Virus record (IMG/VR): IMGVR_UViG_3300020034_000073
Location: 1 to 21,416 of that record
DNA length: 21,416 bases
Origin: a virus
Direction: 5' to 3' (one strand)
Shown here piece after piece: positions 5,792 to 12,377 of this stretch. Every line of letters begins with the position of its first letter. Positions within the stretch are counted from its first letter, which is position 1. The notes below the pieces were generated by a model. The model made no database searches and was not told the origin of the DNA. It saw nothing but the letters and a program-made list of their open reading frames with translations. Made by a program: the position numbers and the translations under genes.

Positions 5792-8020
5792 ATGGAGCGA
5801 GACCCTAATGATGTTAATCAGGATTTTGATCCTGAGAAACTGAATGAGATGGAAGAAAGACGTATCAATCGTCTAAACGAAGCAGGAATTGACGAGAGCC
5901 AAGTTCTTGTTCAAGCTGGCAAGCATCTCAATATTTGGCAATCCTACTTCGGCGAAAACATTACACGCGGCAAAGATGATATGAATTTCGTCTTGCGTGA
6001 TCAATGGACTGCGATTGAGAGAAGCGAATTTACTCGCCTCTTTAAACCTGCCATGACGTTTAATAAATTGTACGATACTGTAAAAAAAGTAGCAGGTGAG
6101 CAACGTAAGAACAAACCAGATTTAATAGTCCGATCATTGACAGGTAAAGCATCTCAAGAACAGATAAATCTTCGAGCTGATCTAGTACGTACGATAAGCT
6201 ATCAATCTCAAAATGATCTTGTTTATCAAACAGCATTTAAATCAGCCCTTATGATGGGTTATGGCGCATTTCAAATTGTGCTAGATTATGAGTCACCAAA
6301 ATCATTCAATCAAGTTATTCGCTATGAGCTCATTTCTGATCCTACTCGAACGGCATTTGATCCGACCGCCCTTAAGCCTCATAAGGGTGATGGCAATTAT
6401 TGCGCTCGTTATTACGTATTTACTAGAGATGAGTTTTTCGCTACTTATCCATATGTTACAAATCCTGTTAGTTATGTTGATCCGTATATGCTCTTGGACT
6501 TCCAATGGCAAACGCGAGACACCATAACAGTATGTGATTATTTCGTTAAAGAATGGTTTCCGATAACCATTTATAAATTAGCTCCCACGCCTGAATTTCC
6601 ACGTGGCCAAGTGGTCAATGAAGTAGAACTTGAGAAATTGCGTAAAGATTGGAAAGTTCAATTAACGATTACGGAAGAAACACAAGAAATTAAGAAGATG
6701 GTCAAGGCAATGGAACCTCAGATCGTCAATGAACGTCAGACGCAAGATTATCGCATCATGCACTATCGGATGATTCGCGATCAAATCATTGAATTCTCTG
6801 AATGGCCAAGTAAACAATTACCGATTATATTTGTCGATGGCGATAGTTATTTTATCGAAGGCAGACAGTATACAAGGTCATTTATCCATGAAGCTCGTGA
6901 TGCTCAAAAATGCGTTAATTATTTCGGAAGCGAGATCGCTGCGGAAGTCAAAAATAGACGCCGTGAGCAGTGGCTGGGGACTCCAGACAACATATCCGGT
7001 TATGAACAGGATTGGCGCAACCCTGAGTTACAGATGGGCATTTTACGTGCGAAACCCGATCCGAAGACAGGACTCATGCCCGTTAAGCAGCCACCGTGGG
7101 ATCTCTCCCCGGCTATTATGCAAAACTTTCAACGAGCTACCCAAGATATTCGTGAGATTCTTGGCTTCAGTGAAACGGAAGCGTTACAGGGGCGGGATAT
7201 CTCTGGCAAAGCAAGACGTGAACGTAAACTTGAAGGATCAATGAGTGCCTATGTATTCCAAGACAATATGAACCAAGCGGTTGAACAAGGTGGACGCGTC
7301 GTAAATGATCTATTGCCTTATATCATTGGTGATGATGAACGCACAATGGTATTAAGCAAGAAAGATGGTAAGACTGATTCAGTTACCATGAATGAACAAG
7401 ATCGTGAAGGTAATATTAAAAATGATCTTGGTGATGGCGATTTTGATGTTGAAATTAATGCAGGCCCATCATTCGCAGTTCAGAAATCTGAAGCATTGGA
7501 ATTCTTCCAAGAAACCATGGCAAATAATCCGCAAGTGTTCCCATTGATTGCTGATTTATGGGCATCGAATCTTGATATTGAACAAATGCCAACGGTGAAA
7601 GATAGATTGAAGACATTAGTTCCGCCTGAAATATTAGCGAAAGAAGAAGGTCGACCACCTCCACCACCTAAACCAAATCCACAGGCCATGATGATGGAAG
7701 CTGAGATGAAGTTTAAGCAAGAAGAGATTAAAAATAAACAGGCTGAAGTTCAAGTGAAGATGCAGAAATTGCAACTTGAACAAGAAGAAATTGAACTTAA
7801 AAAGGCCGAGATGTTTTTAAAGGCGCAACAAGTTCAAGATAAATCGACTGCTGAAGTTTATAGTCATCAATTGGATCTTGAGAAAGCTAGAGCCGTTCAT
7901 GGTCATGATAAACATAAATCAGAAATAGACTTTGCGCATAAGGTTTCATCAGTATTAGCTGATCTTTATAAGCATGATACAAAGTTAGAACATGAGAAGA
8001 AAAATAAAGCCAAGGAATAA
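5792..8020 (+). CDS. Portal protein, P22 gp1-like
   Basis: The 742-residue product forms the dodecameric ring at one vertex through which DNA enters and leaves. Length is close to P22 gp1 (725). The first ~560 residues show the family's wing and stem sequence (WTAIERSEFTRLFKPAMTFN, then ISYQSQNDLVYQTAFKSALM, and later SDPTRTAFDPTA). After a proline run near residue 619 the last ~120 residues are a continuous charged helix (QEEIKNKQAEVQVKMQKLQL...), matching the C-terminal barrel of P22-type portals. ATG 5792 is chosen since AAGGA (5779-5783) lies eight bases before it; the in-frame ATG at 5783 overlaps the ribosome site. The stop codon is inside the loop of a strong terminator hairpin. It lies downstream of terL across the small-gene run and tRNA-like element, and upstream of the scaffold gene. 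Confidence 0.93.
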   Translation: MERDPNDVNQDFDPEKLNEMEERRINRLNEAGIDESQVLVQAGKHLNIWQSYFGENITRGKDDMNFVLRDQWTAIERSEFTRLFKPAMTFNKLYDTVKKVAGEQRKNKPDLIVRSLTGKASQEQINLRADLVRTISYQSQNDLVYQTAFKSALMMGYGAFQIVLDYESPKSFNQVIRYELISDPTRTAFDPTALKPHKGDGNYCARYYVFTRDEFFATYPYVTNPVSYVDPYMLLDFQWQTRDTITVCDYFVKEWFPITIYKLAPTPEFPRGQVVNEVELEKLRKDWKVQLTITEETQEIKKMVKAMEPQIVNERQTQDYRIMHYRMIRDQIIEFSEWPSKQLPIIFVDGDSYFIEGRQYTRSFIHEARDAQKCVNYFGSEIAAEVKNRRREQWLGTPDNISGYEQDWRNPELQMGILRAKPDPKTGLMPVKQPPWDLSPAIMQNFQRATQDIREILGFSETEALQGRDISGKARRERKLEGSMSAYVFQDNMNQAVEQGGRVVNDLLPYIIGDDERTMVLSKKDGKTDSVTMNEQDREGNIKNDLGDGDFDVEINAGPSFAVQKSEALEFFQETMANNPQVFPLIADLWASNLDIEQMPTVKDRLKTLVPPEILAKEEGRPPPPPKPNPQAMMMEAEMKFKQEEIKNKQAEVQVKMQKLQLEQEEIELKKAEMFLKAQQVQDKSTAEVYSHQLDLEKARAVHGHDKHKSEIDFAHKVSSVLADLYKHDTKLEHEKKNKAKE

Positions 8021-8033
8021 TCTTGGCTTTATT
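8003..8033. terminator. Bidirectional terminator between portal and the antisense cassette
   Basis: A perfect 12-bp stem AATAAAGCCAAG/CTTGGCTTTATT with a 7-base loop contains the portal stop codon (8018-8020) and lies two bases from the stop of the convergent minus-strand gene. Read on the minus strand it is followed by a T-rich tail (ATTTTTCTTCT), stronger than the plus-strand tail (AATTATTTT). It would end the minus-strand cassette efficiently and the portal transcript at least partly. Confidence 0.85.
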
Positions 8034-8035
8034 AA

Positions 8036-8515
8036 TTATTTTATAATTTGATTGGTATCAATTATTAATTCGTAATTTTGACTTAGATCAAATTTAACGG
8101 GAAGACTTTGTGATGCAGGAAAATTTAATTTTTGTTTCAGTAGAAAACTAAAATGGCAATTATCTGATTTTGAAGTAGTTGAAACAGCATAGGATGAAAT
8201 GGCTTCAGGGTTTTTTATAATCAAGAAAAGATGAGGTGAAGATAATGTTGTTAATACACCTACTCTACTGCCTTTTTTATAATCTAATAAGTCAGCTATC
8301 TCTTTTCCAACATAAACGGTCACAAGATTTTTATTAAGCTTATTAATATATCTTATATAAATATGCGATTTACTTAGTTTTCTCATGCTTTTATTTCCAA
8401 CGGCTAGCCATTCTTCTTCGCTTATTTTTTTAATTAAACTGAAACTATCCTCTTTCTTCTGATTATTTAATTTAACTACTTCTAATGCTCTTTTTAGATC
8501 ATTTATATCTTGCAT
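8036..8515 (-). CDS. Unrecognised protein of an antisense two-gene cassette, 159 aa
   Basis: This gene is read against all the morphogenesis genes. The N-terminal ~50 residues are a charged helix (MQDINDLKRALEVVKLNNQK...). From about residue 50 the protein is beta-rich: HIYIRYINKLNKNLVTVYVG, then EIADLLDYKKGSRVGVL, then LFLIIKNPEA, and finally LNFPASQSLPVKFDLSQNYE. The segment V-V---K-IADLL-YKKG-RV-VL followed by LI-KNP resembles the swapped-hairpin AbrB-like layout of some small phage proteins, a loose similarity only. The ATG at 8515 overlaps the stop of the HTH gene by one base and has AGGA nine bases upstream, so the two are translated together. The composition is visibly more AT-rich than portal or coat, as expected of an acquired gene. 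Function unknown. Confidence 0.8.
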   Translation of the reverse strand: MQDINDLKRALEVVKLNNQKKEDSFSLIKKISEEEWLAVGNKSMRKLSKSHIYIRYINKLNKNLVTVYVGKEIADLLDYKKGSRVGVLTTLSSPHLFLIIKNPEAISSYAVSTTSKSDNCHFSFLLKQKLNFPASQSLPVKFDLSQNYELIIDTNQIIK

Positions 8516-8724
8516 TATTTTACATCCTTATAAGCAAAAATATTATTAGCGAACCATTTATTTAGTTCGTCGACGGAATAATAAACTTTTCCTTTATCTT
8601 GAATTTTTATAAAGGGAGGAGGTTGTTTTTTGTGACGCTGTTTTTGAAACCAAGAAACTGAATAGCCATAAATATGGCTAGCCTCTTTATCAGAGATATA
8701 TTTGACACCGAAAATTTCAATCAT
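8515..8724 (-). CDS. Small helix-turn-helix DNA-binding protein (AlpA/excisionase-like)
   Basis: The 69-residue protein has the winged-helix layout of the HTH_17/AlpA/excisionase group: YISDKEASHIYGYSVSWFQK (residues 9-28) is the helix-turn-helix, PPPFIKI is the strand turn, and KVYYSVDELNKWFANN is the wing strand and last helix. Proteins of this type act as small transcription factors or recombination directionality factors. No integrase lies in the window, so control of its own cassette is the more economical role. The upstream palindrome and direct repeats (8727-8820) are candidate binding sites. AGGA lies eight bases before the ATG, inside the palindrome. It leads the minus-strand cassette lodged between portal and scaffold. 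Confidence 0.85.
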   Translation of the reverse strand: MIEIFGVKYISDKEASHIYGYSVSWFQKQRHKKQPPPFIKIQDKGKVYYSVDELNKWFANNIFAYKDVK

Positions 8725-8726
8725 GT

Positions 8727-8741
8727 ATCACATCCTGTGAT
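8727..8741 (-). promoter_or_regulatory. Palindrome over the ribosome-binding site of the HTH gene
   Basis: ATCACA-TCC-TGTGAT is a perfect 6-bp inverted repeat ending two bases before the HTH start codon. On the minus strand its centre supplies the AGGA ribosome site. It could be a dimer operator for the HTH protein or an RNA hairpin that hides the ribosome site; the 3-base loop makes a DNA operator at least as likely. Both readings predict feedback control of the cassette. Confidence 0.55.
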
Positions 8742-8765
8742 TAGGTTTCATTTAAATTATTCCTC

Positions 8766-8820
8766 TTCAAATCATTTCAAATCCTAGCAGTAATAAATTG
8801 TTAATTCTAGAAATATCTAG
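8766..8820. promoter_or_regulatory. Control region with paired 10-bp-phased direct repeats
   Basis: TTCAAATC occurs at 8766-8773 and again at 8776-8783, exactly ten bases apart. TCTAG occurs at 8806-8810 and 8816-8820, also ten bases apart, and another CTAG is at 8784-8787. Repeats one helical turn apart are typical of sites for small HTH or wing-helix proteins. No convincing -35/-10 pair is visible on either strand; TAAAAT at 8830-8835 is the best -10-like hexamer on the plus strand. The region separates the divergent HTH and scaffold genes. Confidence 0.4.
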
Positions 8821-8844
8821 CGGTAAGAGTAAAATTTAATCATC

Positions 8845-8888
8845 ACGGAAATGGATTCCGTTGGGCTTCCGAACAGCCTTACAGTTCG
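8845..8888 (+). promoter_or_regulatory. Hairpin-rich leader upstream of the scaffold gene
   Basis: Two hairpins stand in tandem: ACGGAA/TTCCGT (8845-8850 with 8856-8861, 5-base loop) and CGAAC/GTTCG (8870-8874 with 8884-8888, 9-base loop). Neither has a T-run, so they are not terminators. They end about 20 bases before the scaffold ribosome site (GGAG, 8910-8913). P22 scaffold synthesis is known to be autoregulated after transcription; a similar role for this leader is inference. Confidence 0.35.
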
Positions 8889-8918
8889 CGGGCACAAGAA
8901 TTGCCGAGTGGAGTCAGT

Positions 8919-9707
8919 ATGGATAGCGATCAGGATATGTCGGGTAACGACACGGAAAGTTTGACTGGTGATGTATTAGATGGTTTGGGTGTGCCCAAGG
9001 ATGCGATGAATGACGAAGGTCAGGAGTCGGGGGGCAATGAGAACACGGGTGAAACGCTTGCTGTTCAGAAACGTATTAAACAGTTAAAGCGTGCTCACGA
9101 GCGGGAAATGCGTGAGATGCAATCCAGGATGGATGAAATGCAATCACAATCTCAACCGAACCAAATGAATAACCAGCAAATGAATCCAGATGAAGCCGGT
9201 GACGGTGGAATCAATGATGCGATTCACAAGGCAGTTAGCTTCGCTCTCCAACATCGGGATATGGAGGAGAAAAAAGCTAAAGATCATGAGTCAAAGCAGC
9301 ATATTGCTAAGCAATATCAAGAGTTGAATAAACATCTTGATCAGACCTCAGATAAATATGATGACTTTGATGATGTTGTACGTGGAGAAGCCCCGTTCAC
9401 GGCACACATGCGAGACGCAGCATTAATGTTACCCAAAAAAGGCCCAGGAAGTGCAGGCGAAGTCCTGTATCGACTAGGCAAAGATCCTGAATCACTCGCC
9501 CGTATTGCAAAACTCCACCCCGTAGATCAAGCGTCAGAATTAGTGGCTTTAAGTCATGCCTTGATTAGTGGTGGTGAGCAGAAAGGCTCGCCCAATCGTC
9601 CTCTTGGACAAATCAAGTCAAACCCAGTCGTTAATTCTGTCGGTGTAAATGAAAAAACGCCGGTATCTGATATCAGATCACGGATGAAGGCCGGAAAGTT
9701 TAAATAA
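8919..9707 (+). CDS. Capsid scaffolding protein (putative, P22 gp8 position)
   Basis: The 262-residue product is highly polar. It has an acidic N-terminus (MDSDQDMSGNDTESLTGDVL), a basic helix near residues 50-75 (KRIKQLKRAHEREMREMQSR), a Q/N/M-rich linker, a helical middle, and a basic end (DIRSRMKAGKFK). Scaffold proteins guide coat assembly and leave the shell before packaging; P22 gp8 is 303 residues and also ends in a basic helix that binds coat. Position immediately before the coat gene is the main evidence. ATG 8919 has GGAG at 8910-8913 five bases upstream; the in-frame TTG at 8901 has no ribosome site. The hairpin-rich leader lies just upstream. Confidence 0.8.
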   Translation: MDSDQDMSGNDTESLTGDVLDGLGVPKDAMNDEGQESGGNENTGETLAVQKRIKQLKRAHEREMREMQSRMDEMQSQSQPNQMNNQQMNPDEAGDGGINDAIHKAVSFALQHRDMEEKKAKDHESKQHIAKQYQELNKHLDQTSDKYDDFDDVVRGEAPFTAHMRDAALMLPKKGPGSAGEVLYRLGKDPESLARIAKLHPVDQASELVALSHALISGGEQKGSPNRPLGQIKSNPVVNSVGVNEKTPVSDIRSRMKAGKFK

Positions 9708-9757
9708 CTTTTCTTACTTCAAAACGGACGAATTTATTCACGGATGGAGATGGCACG

Positions 9758-10969
9758 ATGCCTAATCAATTTATTACTACGCAATTGGTATCAAATACTG
9801 CATTGGCAATGTTTGCTAATAACAGCCCTTTTGTTATGACTGGATCACGGATTTATCAAGATGACTTCCAAAATTCAGGATATAAGATCGGCGACACTCT
9901 CCAAGTGCGCAGACAGAACAATTTTATCGTTGGTGATGGTTCTACTGCTGTCCCACAAGACATTATCGAAACGGTTGAGAACATTACAGTTGCTCACCAA
10001 TACCATGCACTGATCGCTTATACCGTTCAGGATTTAACATTACGTATTGAAGATTTTAGTCGTATGTTCATTCAACCTGCGATTCAAAATATCATCACGC
10101 AAATGGAACGAGATATTTGTTCTGATGCAGAACAAGAATTGTATTTCTTCCAAGGTTCAGCAGGAACCCCTATTAACTCCTTCTCAACTGTCGATTTAGC
10201 TGGTGCTAAATTATTAGAACAAGGCGTCAATATTGCATCAGATGCATATCTGGCAATGACAGTACGAGATGGTTCATCTTTGAAGTCTGCTTTACTCAAT
10301 AACTTCACACCTGTATTCAACGAAGAAATTGTGCGCCAAAGCGCGATTGGTCACTTATCATACTTTGACATTTTCCAATCTCAAAATATTGTTAATCACG
10401 TTGCTGGTGCGGGTCCTACCTTGCATCCAGGTGATGCATTAACGGTGAATGGCCAGGTTAACTCTGGTAATACGATTGTATTAGCCGGCGCCACCGGATC
10501 AGTTGTTAATTACTTCTTGCCTGGTGACTTAATATCGATTGCTGGCGTGCATTCAGTGAATCCATTAAGTCGTGCATCAACCGGTCAAAACATGCAATTC
10601 GTGATCACGGCTGCTGCAAGTTCAAGTGGTGGTGGTGCTATAACAATCACAGTAAGTCCAAATATCATTAGCTCAACTTCTTCTCCATTGCAAAATGTGG
10701 ATGGCCCAGTGTTAAGCGGTTCGGTAGTTTCTGTGGTTCCATCTTATAACGTCAACGTTGCATATCCTGCACGTGCGTTAGATATCGTTTGTCCTCCGCT
10801 TTATAAACTGCAAGTTCCCTATGCTTCCGTTGCGGTTGATCCTGAGACGGGCTTATCGCTCGCCGTGACTCAGACTGGCGATATCTTAGGTTATCAAAAC
10901 TTAATGCGTCTCGACATTCTGTGCGGCTTTAAATGGCATCCTCAATATGCTGTTAAATTACTCTCATAA
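9758..10969 (+). CDS. Major capsid (coat) protein, P22 gp5-like
   Basis: The 403-residue protein forms the T-number shell. It starts MPNQFITTQLVSNTALAMFA, continues with the strand-rich GYKIGDTLQVRRQNNFIVGD, and has the long spine-helix segment DFSRMFIQPAIQNIITQMER near residue 99, all typical of P22-type coat (430 residues). Residues about 220-330 are glycine-, serine- and threonine-rich beta sequence (PGDLISIAGVHSVNP...) at the place where P22 coat carries its inserted (I) domain. The C-terminus returns to the core fold (ARALDIVCPP...MRLDILCGFKWHPQYAVKLL). The ribosome site GGAGA is seven bases before the ATG. It is flanked by scaffold upstream and by a small gene and a terminator downstream. 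Confidence 0.93.
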   Translation: MPNQFITTQLVSNTALAMFANNSPFVMTGSRIYQDDFQNSGYKIGDTLQVRRQNNFIVGDGSTAVPQDIIETVENITVAHQYHALIAYTVQDLTLRIEDFSRMFIQPAIQNIITQMERDICSDAEQELYFFQGSAGTPINSFSTVDLAGAKLLEQGVNIASDAYLAMTVRDGSSLKSALLNNFTPVFNEEIVRQSAIGHLSYFDIFQSQNIVNHVAGAGPTLHPGDALTVNGQVNSGNTIVLAGATGSVVNYFLPGDLISIAGVHSVNPLSRASTGQNMQFVITAAASSSGGGAITITVSPNIISSTSSPLQNVDGPVLSGSVVSVVPSYNVNVAYPARALDIVCPPLYKLQVPYASVAVDPETGLSLAVTQTGDILGYQNLMRLDILCGFKWHPQYAVKLLS

Positions 10970-10980
10970 GGAATATGGAC

Positions 10981-11268
10981 ATGATGAAAGATAGATATGA
11001 TGGCGCTCCAGGGAAGGACGCAGCATTGGCAAATACTCGCCAACGACGTTATGAATCGGAACATATGGGCAAAGATAACTTTGTTAAATCAAAGCAACGT
11101 GAATTAGATAAATATGCAGGTAAAAAACCTGAGATGAAAGCTGACATGTTTGAATTTAATGCCAATATGCAGAATAACGGTGCTTGGGCACAAGAATTCG
11201 GCAAGAAATTGACCGCAGGTTTGGACAAAGTGGCATTCCCTGTCGATGGTGAAGGTAATGATTCCTAA
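10981..11268 (+). CDS. Small charged protein following coat, 95 aa
   Basis: The product (MMKDRYDGAPGKDAALANTR at the start, GLDKVAFPVDGEGNDS at the end) is hydrophilic, rich in K, D and N, and lacks a membrane segment, cysteines or a known motif. AAGGA at 10968-10972 lies eight bases before ATG 10981 and only two bases before ATG 10975, so 10981 is preferred. It follows coat by 11 bases and ends in front of a hairpin terminator, so it is the last gene of the scaffold-coat unit. It could be a minor capsid or head-assembly protein by position. Function unknown. Confidence 0.75.
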   Translation: MMKDRYDGAPGKDAALANTRQRRYESEHMGKDNFVKSKQRELDKYAGKKPEMKADMFEFNANMQNNGAWAQEFGKKLTAGLDKVAFPVDGEGNDS

Positions 11269-11281
11269 TATTGATTAATGG

Positions 11282-11317
11282 TCAGTTATTAAGAAATTCT
11301 TAATAACTGATTCTTTC
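11282..11317 (+). terminator. AT-rich hairpin terminator after the coat unit
   Basis: TCAGTTATTAAGAA (11282-11295) and TTCTTAATAACTGA (11297-11310) form a perfect inverted repeat around a single A, so the practical stem is about 11 bp with loop GAAATTC. It is followed by TTCTTTCT. The stem is AT-rich, so it is likely a partial terminator or attenuator that lowers expression of the tail genes relative to coat. Confidence 0.6.
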
Positions 11318-11338
11318 TATCATTAGGGAGACAAAGGA

Positions 11339-12376
11339 ATGTCCCAACAGGTCAAGACAACAAATGATGTCATTGTTAATGCGCTGTATTTGATCGGCGA
11401 ATTAGGCGTTGGTGAAACGCCAGATGGTTTCATGTTGTCTACAGGTTTAGAACTTATTAATGAGTTACTTGATAAGTTTGCAGCGGACAGTATTTATATT
11501 CCTTATCTCACGACATTGGATTTTAATTTAGTCGTTGGAAAAGATACTTATTCTGTTTCTGATATGGTTCCATCCGATATTCGTGCAGATCGTATTGTTG
11601 ATTTATCATTTGCAAATTATTTTGTACCTGCGAATGGAAATCCTGCGGGCGCATTACCCATTTCGACTCCTTTTACCGCGGATAGTACCACATCGTTGCT
11701 GACCCTTGCATCGACTGTTTCTTATCCGACGAATACGCCCGTAACGATTTCGACAACTGGTATTGTACCATCTCCCTTCGTTGCGACCACTACCTATTAC
11801 ACAATTCAAGTGAGTCCAACAACTTTATATTTGGCCAGCACATCGGCTAATGCTTTATTGGGTATATTTATTCCGATTTTGAATAATGGATCAGGACAAA
11901 ATATATTGACCGCCTATAACTTTCCGACGCAGCCCGTAAATGCGTCGTTAGTATATCCAATGCGGATAATCAATAAAGCAACTTATTGGAATGTCGTGCG
12001 TCAAACAAATTTATTAGCACGACCTGGTTTTATATTCTTAGATAAGCAAGCGCAAGAATCATTCCTAACGGTATATCCAGTTCCTGATCAACCTTATGCG
12101 TGTAAAGTTCAGGTGAAATCAATGCTGAATTTTCTAAGCAACCAACAGTCGATTGGTGAATTGCCTCCGAATTATTATGGTTTCTTGAAATATGCGCTGG
12201 GTCGAAAATTCCTTGCTTATTATCCATCAGGTAATTGGCCTAAACAAAATGAAGATGAGTATGATGATTATTATCAAACCTTCAAAAATTGCAATGAGAC
12301 AGATTTAACAATTCGTCCATCTGTCACCATGACTGCACCTGAGCCGTTCTATTGGCCAAACATATTGAGTTATTAA
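11339..12376 (+). CDS. Tail accessory factor, P22 gp4-like, with inserted module
   Basis: In P22, gp4 (166 residues) binds the portal after packaging and starts tail assembly. The first ~100 residues here (TNDVIVNALYLIGELGVGET, then ELINELLDKFAADSIYIPYL) and the last ~140 (the conserved end PPNYYGFLKYALGRKFLAYY, then DEYDDYYQTFKNC) match that head-completion family. The protein is twice the usual length, 345 residues, largely because residues about 111-192 form an inserted beta-type module (FTADSTTSLLTL...STTG...YY-IQVS...ILNNGSG), also present in the next gene. GGGAG at 11326-11330 gives a good ribosome site. The gene lies between coat and gp10-like genes, exactly as in P22. The core assignment is firm; the role of the insert is unknown. 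Confidence 0.88.
   Translation: MSQQVKTTNDVIVNALYLIGELGVGETPDGFMLSTGLELINELLDKFAADSIYIPYLTTLDFNLVVGKDTYSVSDMVPSDIRADRIVDLSFANYFVPANGNPAGALPISTPFTADSTTSLLTLASTVSYPTNTPVTISTTGIVPSPFVATTTYYTIQVSPTTLYLASTSANALLGIFIPILNNGSGQNILTAYNFPTQPVNASLVYPMRIINKATYWNVVRQTNLLARPGFIFLDKQAQESFLTVYPVPDQPYACKVQVKSMLNFLSNQQSIGELPPNYYGFLKYALGRKFLAYYPSGNWPKQNEDEYDDYYQTFKNCNETDLTIRPSVTMTAPEPFYWPNILSY
11669..11914 (+). repeat. Shared protein module, copy 1 (inside the gp4-like gene)
   Basis: Encodes about 82 residues starting FTADSTTSLLTLAS and ending NNGSGQNIL. Copy 2 at 12939-13190 in the neighbouring gene shares FTADSTT-LLT, STTG--P-P-VA-T-YY-I-VS and I-NNGS in the same order. The DNA has diverged, so this is an old duplication or two separate acquisitions of one domain type. 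Domains of this kind (GTPV-VSTTG-LP-GL--GT-YYV) recur in phage virion proteins. Confidence 0.75.
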
Positions 12377-12377
12377 T

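Noticed and set aside
6789-7244. 151-codon plus-strand frame inside the portal gene
   Set aside because: It is a shifted frame of the portal gene with no ribosome site and no family features; the portal frame explains the DNA.
7455-7689. Two minus-strand frames opposite the portal C-terminus
   Set aside because: The glycine run in one is simply the antisense of the portal proline run; no start signal or independent support.
8845-8888. Leader hairpins as a terminator
   Set aside because: Neither stem is followed by a T-run, so intrinsic termination is not supported.
8725-8918. Divergent sigma70 promoters in the HTH-scaffold gap
   Set aside because: No -35/-10 pair with acceptable spacing was found on either strand; only isolated hexamers such as TAAAAT at 8830-8835.
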